Shown: in pieces, positions 44,576-53,399 of the stretch | How the letters are laid out: each line of letters begins with the position of its first letter | How positions within the stretch are numbered: the first letter of the stretch is position 1 | NCBI GenBank assembly: GCA_035342095.1 | Contig: DAOQWL010000024.1 | Coordinates: 3,401-67,400 of the forward strand | DNA: 64,000 nt | Direction: 5' to 3' | From: PLanc-01 sp035342095 | Lineage (GTDB): Bacteria; Planctomycetota; Phycisphaerae; Sedimentisphaerales; Anaerobacaceae | Translations under genes and position numbers: made by a program | Notes under the pieces: model-generated | What the model was told of the DNA's origin: nothing | Databases searched by the model: none | What the model saw: the letters and a program-made list of their open reading frames with translations, nothing else

Positions 44576-45655
44576 TCATCGTTTCACGCGGGCGTTGCCC
44601 TCCCAGATGCTCCAGATCTCCTCTTCGTCCGCGGGCTGGGCGTAGTCGGTCAACAACGTAGTGACCAGTGCCCCCGTCGCCCATCCGAACTGGACCCATT
44701 TGGCGGGCTCCCAGCCTCGCAGGATGGCGTAGAGCATGCCGCCGACGAAACCGTCGCCGCCGCCGATGCGGTCGAGCACGACGATCTCGCGAGGCTCGAC
44801 GACGTGCCAGTGGCTCCCTTCGGCCATCAGGGCGCCCCAGCGGTGGCAACTGCAACTGACCACCTCGCGGAGCGTCGTCGCGAAGACCGACGCGTTGGGA
44901 TAGGCCTTCCGCACGCGGTCGATCATCACTTTGAAGCTGTCCATCTTGGCCGCCAGACCCTTGCCGCCCGCCTCCGGGCCCTCGATGCCGAGCGAGAGCT
45001 GAAAATCCTCCTCGTTGCCGACGAGGAGGTCCGCGACGCCCGCGATCTCGTGGAAGATGGTTCGCAGCTCCTTCTCCCGGCCCTTCCAGAACGAGGCCCG
45101 GTAGTTCAGGTCGAACGCGATCCGCGTTCCGTGCTTCTTCGCGGCCCGGGCGATCTCCAGGCAGAAGGTCCCCGTCTCGGGAGACAACGCCCCGATCAGG
45201 CCCGACAGGTGTACGATCTGGACGCCTTCTTTGCCGAAGATCCGCTCCAGATCGAAGTCCTTGACGTTCAGGGTCCGTCCGACCTCGCCCGCCCGGTCGT
45301 TGCAGACGCGAGGGCCGCGAGAGCCATAGCCGCAGTCGGCCAGGTTGAACTGGTGACGATAGCCCCACGGTCCGCCCTGCGGGACTTCCTTGCCCTCGAC
45401 GTCCATGTGCCGGCCCGCGAGGTCGTCCCTGATGAATCGGGCGATCGGGCTGCCCTTGACGAACGTCGTCAGGACCTTGACCGGCAGGCCCAGGTACGAT
45501 GAGACGCTGGCGACGTTGGTCTCGGCGCTGGTGGCCTGCATGGTGAGCCGCCGGCTGCAATGGAACGGCTGCCCGCTGTCGGGCGTCAGGCGAATCCCCA
45601 TACTGGTCGGGACGAGCAACGCGTATCGGCAATTCTTCTTCAGTTCAATACTCAC
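44576..45655 (-). CDS. PfkB-family sugar kinase (2-keto-3-deoxygluconate kinase-like)
   Basis: 359 aa. GTG start set by an AAAGGAG site 7 bases upstream; the frame continues upstream through repeats and is not used. PfkB features are FDLNYRASFW (181-190) and the catalytic GGGDGFVGG loop at 298-306 with Asp301 as base (GAGD is more usual). ATP-dependent phosphorylation of a sugar or sugar acid is expected. KDG kinase is a reasonable guess from the LNYR and substrate-loop style but not proven. Monocistronic. Confidence 0.82.
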   Translation of the reverse strand: MSIELKKNCRYALLVPTSMGIRLTPDSGQPFHCSRRLTMQATSAETNVASVSSYLGLPVKVLTTFVKGSPIARFIRDDLAGRHMDVEGKEVPQGGPWGYRHQFNLADCGYGSRGPRVCNDRAGEVGRTLNVKDFDLERIFGKEGVQIVHLSGLIGALSPETGTFCLEIARAAKKHGTRIAFDLNYRASFWKGREKELRTIFHEIAGVADLLVGNEEDFQLSLGIEGPEAGGKGLAAKMDSFKVMIDRVRKAYPNASVFATTLREVVSCSCHRWGALMAEGSHWHVVEPREIVVLDRIGGGDGFVGGMLYAILRGWEPAKWVQFGWATGALVTTLLTDYAQPADEEEIWSIWEGNARVKR

Positions 45656-46054
45656 GGCGATCTCCTTTCGACGGAAGCCAACAGAGTTCCAGTGTGAAAT
45701 CCGTCCCCATCCATACCAAATCCCGCAAGGAACCGCAACCCTGAGCCGTCGGACGGGTCGAACGTCAGAGACCACGGAGGCCACGAAGCGACGCGAAGGG
45801 GTCGGGTGGGTTCTCAACCCACGCGTTCCAATCTTCGACGCGGATTCACACGGATCAGACTGCATCGTTGCGAGCGTAGCGCGGCGATCTCTTCTTGTCA
45901 TTCCCACGGAAGCGGGAATCCAGGCTTCTTCACCACGAAGGCCGCGAAGGGAATCGTGCAGACGGCCAAAGTCAAGCCCTCCGCCGGCCTCCGGCCGGAA
46001 CCCCTCCCCGCTTCGACGCATATACGCTCCCGCGCGGCTCCGGCGGTTCCGGCC
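45656..46054. repeat. Repeat-filled intergenic region left of the STAND gene
   Basis: No gene. It contains ACCACGGAGGCCACGAAG-type units (about 45770-45800), a CATTCCCACGGAAGCGGGAATCC palindrome at 45896-45929, and CCACGAAGGCCGCGAAGG units just after. The palindrome recurs in inverse orientation to the right of the STAND gene. Confidence 0.65.
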
Positions 46055-46083
46055 TTGACACCCCGTTCCCCAATATCCATAAT
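46055..46083 (+). promoter_or_regulatory. Promoter for the STAND NTPase gene
   Basis: TTGACA (46055-46060) and CATAAT (46078-46083), 17-bp spacer. The leader is about 150 bases. Confidence 0.6.
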
Positions 46084-46238
46084 CACACCATGACTTATAC
46101 GATTTGCGGCCTCGGACGCGGGCCCCACGAGGAATGTGAGGCGATGCGAGAGGCCGTTGGGAGATGCAGGATGGCGGGACCGCAACAACGAAGTCGAAGG
46201 GGCTCCGATGTGATGATAGGTTGGCGGGAGATGGTCTG

Positions 46239-49200
46239 ATGGCGTTCGAACCCGGCGGATATGCAGAGAAGTTGGGCAATCGTCATGAAGGACGCTGGGT
46301 CGTCAAACAGTTGCTGCGGGGGCTGAATGAACAGGTCCGTTCGGTCATGGTTGAGGCCATTGGCGACGATCAACAAGGCGTTGATCTTGTCGTTGAAACG
46401 ATGTCTGGAACGCTCCAGTTTCACCAGTGCAAGGCACGCAATGGTAGCAAAGAGTGTTGGACTCTCTCTGACCTTGATAGCCGCGGCATATTGCGGAACA
46501 TGACATTCCAGCTCGACCGTAGCGCCCAGCATGAGTTCTGGCTCGTAACAGGCGTTCCGGCCTCTGTCTTCGGCGACATTTGCGAGAGTGCGAGGAACTC
46601 AAGTGAAGACACTGAAACCTACTACAAACATCAGATTGATGGAGTTGGCGAAGATCGACGAAAGACCTTCAGACAGTTCTGTGAGCATCTTGGTCTTGAC
46701 GAATGCACTGCTGATGGCCGGGCAAGAGCGTACAGCTACCTACGGCGAATCCGCGTCGAGTTATGGACGGACACGCAGAGCAGCTATGATGAACTCCTCC
46801 ATTCGGCCAAGCTTCTCGTCAATGGACAACCGCAGAGCGTAGTGGCCTCACTTGCAGGTTTTGCTCAGGACAATCTGAGGAGGCGCATCGTTGCCGCCGA
46901 CATTTGGACGCACCTTCAGGAATCCGGATTTGAGCCAAGACGCTTGGCTCATGACGACCGGGTGGCGCCGGCGATAGAGAAGCTGAAGCAACAGTTTCGC
47001 GATTCGATGGTTCACGGGCTCGTTGACGATCAGTTGATCCCTCGCTCGGAGACGCAGGAACTCAAGCGAGCGTTGGACCAGAATGCCCTGGTGATCCTGC
47101 ATGGGACCGCGGGCTACGGCAAAAGCGGCATCCTGTATGAACTCAGCTCGAGTCTGGATGCGGAAGGGGCCGTATATCTCCCAGTTCGTCTGGATCGACA
47201 ACAACCCCACAACACACCACGAGAGTTTGGATTGAGCTTGGGATTGCCAGAGTCGCCTGCCCTCTGTTTGGATTCACAGTCGGGCGGTGGGGGGGCAGTA
47301 CTCGTCCTAGACCAGTTGGACGCGATGCGGTGGACAAGTTCACACTCGGCGAACTCGTTGGAGGTCTGCAAGGCGCTGGTGGACGAGGTAAGAAGTCTAC
47401 GCGACAACGGACGGCCTATGTCAGTCGTCTTGTCATGCCGGACATTCGACCTGGAGCATGATCCGCAGATCAAGAACTGGCTTGAAGACCAAGGGCGCAA
47501 GTTCATGGGCAGCAAGAAGATCGAAGAGAAGGGGCTGCCTGACACTGTGGTCGACCAGTTCGTCTCCCAATCAGGCAGAAACCCCAAGGACCTCACGCAA
47601 CGACAGAAGGAGGTACTCGCATCACCCCAAAATCTCGCGATGTGGGTGACAATCACTCGTGAAGGACAGGTGCCCGATTTCCAATCGGGTACTCAACTGA
47701 TGCGCGAATTCTGGCGGAGCCGCTACAAGGAGCTTGCCAGGGCCAACGTCAATCCCGATGAAGCTGACACTGCCATCGACGAAATCGTGGACTACATGGA
47801 GCGAACAGGCAGGCTCTCTGCCCCGGCGAGCCTGATCGACAACCGACAGAAGGTCGCCCATGAGTTACACACGCTCGATGTCCTGCGTACCCATGGCAAC
47901 CAAGTGATGTTCTCACATCAAAGTTACCTCGATTTTCGAATTGCCGACCGCTTGCTGCGTGCGATACACAAAGGCACGGGTCGCGTGAAAGACTGGCTCG
48001 GTCCGAAAGAGAAACAGTCCTTGTTTCGACGTGAGCAGTTGCGCCAAGTGCTGTTCATGCTGTCGGATGAATCGCCCCATGACTTCCTGGAGAATGTGAA
48101 GGAGCTGATCGAGAGCAGGGACATCCGATTTCATCTGAAGCATCTGGTTCTGGAGGTCGTGGCCCAGATCCAGGAGCCGAAGCGGTCCCTATGTGAGTAT
48201 CTGCTGAGATTGTGGAATGAGCCGTTCTGGCAGCCGCACATCCGCAGTACTGTAATCCATGGCCAACCCCAGTACGTGCAATTCCTCATCGCCAAAGGAT
48301 TGATGTCACGTTTGTTCGATTCAAAGGAAGGAGGAGATCGCAATACCGCACGGTGGTTGGTCTATTCCGTCGCTGAGAAGATCCCAGATGTCGTAACGGA
48401 CCTGCTCTCGCCATGCGTGGGCAAAGGTGGCGAATGGCTCCAACTGGTCTTAGCGAGCTTGTGCTGGGACTGCGAGAAGGACTCTGACGCCATGTTCGAA
48501 TTGCGACTTGACTTGGCTCGTGCGGGTATTGTAAAGGCGTTCGTCAACTGGAAAGCATTGACACAGACACACCCATTGCGGGCCATCAGACTCATCGAGG
48601 CAGTCATTTCAACGTGGGATACTGCCCCAAAGAGTAGCCCGAGTCCTCAGAGAAACACGCGAGTTCGCTTCGAACAGTGGACCGCCGATGATGTCCAGGG
48701 GCTCAAGGCAGCAGCCACCAAGCACGCTGCTGAGACCTGGACCCTGTTGATGCCACACGTCGAGAGGCTAACTTCGATTGAAGCAGATCAGTATGATCCC
48801 AGGCTCGCAGACTGGCCGGATAGTAATCGATACAGACACGACGATATGAGCGAGCCCATCCATAGAGGGGTCGTGGAGTTACTCTGCGAGTCTGGCAGGA
48901 AGATGGCAACGGATGATCCATCGCGTTTTGCTCAAGACACAGAGGCACTTCGTAACAGCATCTCTCATGTAACCCAGGAGATCCTGATAACCTCCTATGC
49001 TGCTCTCTCTCCCCAGTTCGCGGATGTAGCTGTCGGGTGGTTGCTGGCAGACACAAGTCGCTTCAGGCTGGGCACGGGTTACGTCGAACCCGAATGGATG
49101 CCAGCCGTCCGATTGATCGAAGCACAATCTCCCCACTGTTCCAAAACACTCTTCCGACAATTGGAGTATGCCATAGTCCACTACCACTGTCCGGACGAGA

Positions 49201-50906
49201 AGCGCGTGGCTGAGTACCACCTCGCCCGGCAGAGAGAAGGGTATTTCGGGCACTATTGGGGGCAGACACAGCACTTCCTGCTTCCGGCCTTGTGTCGAAT
49301 CCGTCGGTCGGCACAAGCGGAAGGACTCATCGGCGTACTTGGTCGCAGGTTCCACGGCTACCCCCAGAAGTGGTTCTTGCGTGGTAGCCACATGAGCGGC
49401 GGCTGGGTGGGATCACCCATACGGCCGGAACGATTGCATCGGGTAAGCGACGAAGCCTGGTTGGGAATAGTCACTAACAAGCAGATTCCAGAGGACCGTA
49501 CACATCGTTGGAAACAAATCGATTCACGGCACGTAGTAGAGTCATCCATCACGCAGTTCGCCTGTGATCTGAGGACAATAGCAAAGCGATTCCCAAGTCG
49601 ATTCGCAAGGCTTGCATTGAGATTCCCTCCTGATGCGCATCCCTCCTACATCGCTGCAATACTCGATGGAGTCAAGAGCACGAAACGTGATGATATCCCG
49701 CAGACAGAGAGGGCTTCATGGCAGCCTGCTGATGTGGCTGCGATTGAGGCGATCTTCGACAGACACACGTTGGGTGACAATCGATCTGTCGCCCATGATT
49801 TCTGCTGGCTAATCAAGGCGCGAGCCGATGAGAAGTGGTCGGATAAAACGATAGACCGGCTCCTTGACTATGCGATGTATCACCCAGACCCGCGAGAAGC
49901 TGAGTTGAACATTCGCCGAGCAAATCAGAAGGAGGAAGAATGCACAGTGGACGACCTGAACACGAACGCGATCAACTGTATTCGCGGAGTTGCAGGGGTG
50001 GCAATCGGCGCTCTGCTCTGGGAACACCCTGAGTTGCTCGATAAGCTCAAGCCAGCGATTGTGTACATGGCGAACGACCCACACCCCGCCGTTCGGGTTG
50101 CGGCATTGGAGGCAGGTCTGCCCTTGCTGAATCTGCAAAGAGATCTGGCAGTTGACCTGTTCATAAGAGCAGGCGAGGACGATCTTCGAGTGGCGGCTTC
50201 TCGGCACGGAGTCCACTACTTCAATGCCTGCATGGAGAGTCATGCTGACAGCCTGTCTCCTGTAGTAATCCGTATGTTCAATTCGGAGATACCTGAGGTT
50301 GCCCAAGAAGGCGCAAAGGAAGTCTGCGCTCGCTGGATCTTTCATGGACTCTTTGATCGCGAACTTCGCCAGGGCATCGCCGGATCAACACCCCAACGAA
50401 AGGGTATTGCGGAGGTTACAGCACACCTTATAGGGCAAGACGATTACCGTGAGAAGTGTGTTAACCTACTGTTGCAGCTATTCAACGATCCAGACAAGGA
50501 GGTGCGGCAGAAGGCTGCTCACGCGGTCTACAATAAACCAGAGCTGCTCAGATGGAGTCAAAGCAAATCGTTCGTAGGCGAGTTCATTCGCAGCCAAGCA
50601 TTCACGGATGACCCGACGGGCATTCTTTTCACATTCGAGGAATGCCCAGGATCTCTTGTACCTTTTGCGGAACTGGTCTTTGCCATTTGTCAGTGTTTCG
50701 TCGGCCCGTTGGGAGAGTTATCGCGAGATATCTCCACCGGGCTCTACTACGATGCCTCTAAGATTCCGTCGCTCCTGCTCCGCCTCTATGAGCAGTGCGA
50801 AAGCGACTGTCCGGTAATCGCAGTTCAATGCCTGGACGCATGGGACATCCTCTTTGAGAACCGAATCGGATCCTCAAGGGATACTGCCAAGGCGATTGAC
50901 CGTTGA
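46239..50906 (+). CDS. STAND-like NTPase with N-terminal PD-(D/E)XK nuclease domain
   Basis: 1555 aa, soluble. Residues 1-170 look like a Cap4/Mrr-type double-strand DNA nuclease: Glu39, Asp49 in GVDLVV and Gln63-Cys-Lys65 in FHQCKAR give a D-QxK active site. The NTPase core has Walker A GTAGYGKS at 289-296 and Walker B VLVLDQLD at 354-361. A sensor-like SHQSYLDFRIADRLLR segment (near 570) is NACHT-like. The remaining 950 residues are helical repeats with HEAT character (HPAVRVAALEAG), a likely ligand-sensing part. The layout matches AVAST-type (Avs) anti-phage proteins, which sense a phage protein and then cut DNA. It stands alone and is visibly less GC-rich than the chromosome around it. 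Confidence 0.8.
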   Translation: MAFEPGGYAEKLGNRHEGRWVVKQLLRGLNEQVRSVMVEAIGDDQQGVDLVVETMSGTLQFHQCKARNGSKECWTLSDLDSRGILRNMTFQLDRSAQHEFWLVTGVPASVFGDICESARNSSEDTETYYKHQIDGVGEDRRKTFRQFCEHLGLDECTADGRARAYSYLRRIRVELWTDTQSSYDELLHSAKLLVNGQPQSVVASLAGFAQDNLRRRIVAADIWTHLQESGFEPRRLAHDDRVAPAIEKLKQQFRDSMVHGLVDDQLIPRSETQELKRALDQNALVILHGTAGYGKSGILYELSSSLDAEGAVYLPVRLDRQQPHNTPREFGLSLGLPESPALCLDSQSGGGGAVLVLDQLDAMRWTSSHSANSLEVCKALVDEVRSLRDNGRPMSVVLSCRTFDLEHDPQIKNWLEDQGRKFMGSKKIEEKGLPDTVVDQFVSQSGRNPKDLTQRQKEVLASPQNLAMWVTITREGQVPDFQSGTQLMREFWRSRYKELARANVNPDEADTAIDEIVDYMERTGRLSAPASLIDNRQKVAHELHTLDVLRTHGNQVMFSHQSYLDFRIADRLLRAIHKGTGRVKDWLGPKEKQSLFRREQLRQVLFMLSDESPHDFLENVKELIESRDIRFHLKHLVLEVVAQIQEPKRSLCEYLLRLWNEPFWQPHIRSTVIHGQPQYVQFLIAKGLMSRLFDSKEGGDRNTARWLVYSVAEKIPDVVTDLLSPCVGKGGEWLQLVLASLCWDCEKDSDAMFELRLDLARAGIVKAFVNWKALTQTHPLRAIRLIEAVISTWDTAPKSSPSPQRNTRVRFEQWTADDVQGLKAAATKHAAETWTLLMPHVERLTSIEADQYDPRLADWPDSNRYRHDDMSEPIHRGVVELLCESGRKMATDDPSRFAQDTEALRNSISHVTQEILITSYAALSPQFADVAVGWLLADTSRFRLGTGYVEPEWMPAVRLIEAQSPHCSKTLFRQLEYAIVHYHCPDEKRVAEYHLARQREGYFGHYWGQTQHFLLPALCRIRRSAQAEGLIGVLGRRFHGYPQKWFLRGSHMSGGWVGSPIRPERLHRVSDEAWLGIVTNKQIPEDRTHRWKQIDSRHVVESSITQFACDLRTIAKRFPSRFARLALRFPPDAHPSYIAAILDGVKSTKRDDIPQTERASWQPADVAAIEAIFDRHTLGDNRSVAHDFCWLIKARADEKWSDKTIDRLLDYAMYHPDPREAELNIRRANQKEEECTVDDLNTNAINCIRGVAGVAIGALLWEHPELLDKLKPAIVYMANDPHPAVRVAALEAGLPLLNLQRDLAVDLFIRAGEDDLRVAASRHGVHYFNACMESHADSLSPVVIRMFNSEIPEVAQEGAKEVCARWIFHGLFDRELRQGIAGSTPQRKGIAEVTAHLIGQDDYREKCVNLLLQLFNDPDKEVRQKAAHAVYNKPELLRWSQSKSFVGEFIRSQAFTDDPTGILFTFEECPGSLVPFAELVFAICQCFVGPLGELSRDISTGLYYDASKIPSLLLRLYEQCESDCPVIAVQCLDAWDILFENRIGSSRDTAKAIDR

Positions 50907-51470
50907 GGGGGCAACAACAGGGTCGCATCCGGGATTAGGAAGAACGGTGGGCACAGCCCACCCTACCGCTGTCGCCTTATCGCAGGTCCCTTCTGTACCT
51001 TCGGCCCTCGTCGCTCGGGCCTCGAAGAGACTTTCTCACACAGAGCCACAGAGGGCAGACGGGTGTCAGCTTCTTCTTCGTGCCTCTGTGTCTTTGTGTG
51101 AGGAAGCCTGGATTCCCGCCTCCGCGGGAATGACAGCGTCGCGTCCACGTTTGTCGCAGTCCTCTCTGTGCGTCCCTGCGTCTCTGCGTGAGTCGATTCG
51201 CCTTTCTTCGCGTCCTTCGTGACCTTCGTGGTTTCACAGATTGGACGAGCGGTGTGCGGAGCACACCCTACCGCGGCCGCCGAGTTCCATGATCCCTTCT
51301 GCCCTCTGCGTCCTCTGTGGTCGAGAGGAAGATGGATTCCCGCTTCCGCGGGAATGACAAGAGGGATTGCCTCTGCTCACCGCTTCACCCACTGACCTTG
51401 ACACCCTCTTTGATCTCTGTGGTCTCTGTGGCTCTGTGGCTCTGTGGCGAGCGTCCGTCGGGAGCGGCTG
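50907..51470. repeat. Repeat sink right of the STAND gene
   Basis: No gene. It contains GGTGGGCACAGCCCACC (50946-50962), a cousin at 51249-51275, inverse copies of the GGATTCCCGC...GCGGGAATGACA palindrome at 51103-51135 and 51334-51359, and many CTCTGTGTC/TTCGTGGTT units of about 9-11 bases. Confidence 0.7.
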
Positions 51471-52580
51471 TCACTTGATGGTGACGGTGCAACTGCCGGC
51501 GTAGGTTCGTCCGTCGGCGAGCGTGCCGGAGAGGTGCAGTTCCGTCTCGCCGGCGGTGGTGACCGCGTCGAGGAGATCGGACTTGCTGAACGAAGCCATG
51601 ATCCGGACGGTCTTGTCGACCCAGAGGAAGGCCTTCTGGGCGCTGGCGCGGGTCTTCCCGGGCGAGAGCGTCGGCAGATCGTCCTCATCCCAATCCGCCA
51701 GGGTGATATCCTTGGGCAGCGCGATGACCGCGGTGACCTTGGTCGCGGTGCTCTTGCGCTTGATGGTGGAGGGAATCATGGCGACCGTGGCTTCGATCTC
51801 CGCCACGACGGGCGGGTTGTCATCATCATCGTCGTCATCGCCCCCGTCGTCGTAGGGGGATCCGATGGCACCTTTGGCGACCTCGAAGTCGTCGAGATAG
51901 ACTTTGCCGGCCGGGATGGCCAGGTTCTGCGTGGTGACGCCGAGGAAGACGTAGAGCGGGACGTTGCCGTAATAGGTGGCCAGGAAGTCGGGCATGTACT
52001 GCCAGGCGCCCTCGTCGCCGTAGCCGGTGTCGCTGATGTAGAGGATGTCTTTGGCGGAATCATAGGTGACGTAGAACGTGACGTTGGTGAGGGTCCGGCC
52101 GACGAAGTCCATGGTGTTCCAGTTGTCGTCCTTGAGTTCCCACCAGTAGTTCAGGAAGCTGCGGGAACGTCCGATGCCGACCATGACGTAGCGATCCGCC
52201 GGGCCGCCGGAATTCGGGGTGAACCCTAACGCCACCCAGCCGCTGCCGCTGCCGGTGCTGCCAACGTCGAAGTACAGGCTCGCCTTCATTCGGAAGTCCG
52301 AGCTCGGATTGATCCACCACTTGTTGCTGACGTAGCCGACGAAGGTCTCGTTGGCATCGGCGGAGGTGGTGAACTGCAGGCGCTTGTTGGTCTCCGTGAC
52401 CGCGGCGCCGGCGGCGCTGCCGAAGACGTTCCACAGGCTGCTCCGCTTGTTGTCGTCGAAGTTGTCCTGGACCACCGCGGTGGCGGTCGAGTCGCCGGCT
52501 CGGGCGACGGCGGAGAGTCCGGTGGCCATGCGGCCGGCGACGAGGGCGACGAGTGAGAACAGGATGAAACTGCGGTTCAT
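51471..52580 (-). CDS. Secreted LamG-like protein with acidic linker
   Basis: 369 aa. Signal peptide at 1-28 (SLVALVAGRMATGLSAVARA). A concanavalin-like sandwich about 35-235 (QDNFDDNKRSSLWNVF, YLDDFEVAKG). An Asp run of seven in a linker near 247-256. A C-terminal beta domain about 262-369 similar to the small protein at 18235-18609. No catalytic residues seen; likely a surface or matrix protein. An AAGGGGGAT site precedes the ATG, and a consensus promoter lies 250 bases upstream. Confidence 0.78.
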   Translation of the reverse strand: MNRSFILFSLVALVAGRMATGLSAVARAGDSTATAVVQDNFDDNKRSSLWNVFGSAAGAAVTETNKRLQFTTSADANETFVGYVSNKWWINPSSDFRMKASLYFDVGSTGSGSGWVALGFTPNSGGPADRYVMVGIGRSRSFLNYWWELKDDNWNTMDFVGRTLTNVTFYVTYDSAKDILYISDTGYGDEGAWQYMPDFLATYYGNVPLYVFLGVTTQNLAIPAGKVYLDDFEVAKGAIGSPYDDGGDDDDDDDNPPVVAEIEATVAMIPSTIKRKSTATKVTAVIALPKDITLADWDEDDLPTLSPGKTRASAQKAFLWVDKTVRIMASFSKSDLLDAVTTAGETELHLSGTLADGRTYAGSCTVTIK

Positions 52581-52829
52581 AGCACAATCCCCCTTGTAAC
52601 TTGAATGAGGGCCAACGATTCGTCCATAGCGTCCCGGCGGTCCATTTCGTGCCCCCCGGGGTTGGCGTCTCCACAAGCGCACACGATCGGGGTGCATGCG
52701 TTCTCCCGAGTCTCAGGCGACTCGCCTCGTACGGCACTCACGAGACGACTGGCCCGCCTGTGTGCTCGGCAGAATCATCGGGCAACCGAACCCATTTCGG
52801 CCGCTCCTCCGGTTCATCTATCATGCTGC

Positions 52830-52858
52830 ATTATACCAGTTTGGCCGTCGCGTGTCAA
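52830..52858 (-). promoter_or_regulatory. Perfect-consensus promoter
   Basis: Minus-strand TTGACA (52858-52853) and TATAAT (52835-52830), both consensus, 17-bp spacer. It drives the LamG-like gene through a leader of about 245 bases. The 52581-53164 gap holds no other gene. Confidence 0.85.
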
Positions 52859-53164
52859 GCGTGGCCAGGCAAGTTCCGCGAGAAGTCCGCAGGGTAGATA
52901 CCCGCGGCTGCCGGCCTTCCGCGGGTCGAACGCCCCATGCAGCCTGGAATGACAATATCGGACGAGCAAAGGAGCGCCGGACTTGTCCGCGTAGGTTGGG
53001 AATCCCGCCAAGGACTGTGTCTCGTGGATGTCCTGCCGATATCGCCGCCGGGCTGCTCAAATGCGACTCTCGCACGGAACCCGGAACCAGAGCCCCCGAA
53101 CAGGCGACTGCACAAGGAATCGCGTCTCTCCTCCGCTCTCCCCTACAACCCCCACAACTGCCTG

Positions 53165-53248
53165 AATGCCGAAGGAGGGAATCGAACCCTCACCCCCTTG
53201 CGGGGACAGGATTTTGAATCCTGCGCGTCTGCCAGTTCCGCCACTTCG
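53165..53248 (-). tRNA. tRNA-Leu (CAA)
   Basis: 84 bases. Acceptor GCCGAAG pairs with CTTCGGC, discriminator A. Anticodon stem CAGGA/TCCTG with loop TTCAAAA gives anticodon CAA. A long class II variable arm (CCCCGCAAGGGGG) is present, and the T arm is GAGGG TTCGATT CCCTC. CCA is not encoded. The integrase gene starts 152 bases beyond its 5' end. Confidence 0.95.
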
Positions 53249-53342
53249 GCAAGTTGCTTGTTTTCAATGCTTTACGTCACACGCCGCATGGTTCTGAACA
53301 GGGTCCTGCGCAACATCTGTACAACACAAAACGCACATGCCG

Positions 53343-53371
53343 TTGACCCCTCTGACACTTTCTGTTATGAA
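53343..53371 (+). promoter_or_regulatory. Promoter of the integrase gene
   Basis: TTGACC (53343-53348) and TATGAA (53366-53371), 17-bp spacer, about 22 bases of leader. Confidence 0.6.
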
Positions 53372-53399
53372 TCTGCACGGTGCCATATGGAGGATCATA

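Noticed and set aside
50960..51470. Periodic CTCTGTGTC/TTCGTGG tracts as a possible CRISPR array
   Set aside because: Units are about 9-11 bases, degenerate and without unique spacers, and no cas genes are near.
34239..52743. A shared 16-mer CCTCGTACGGCACTCA at 34239-34254 and 52728-52743
   Set aside because: A single 16-base match is expected about once by chance in a window of this size, and the flanks do not match. Not treated as an attachment site.
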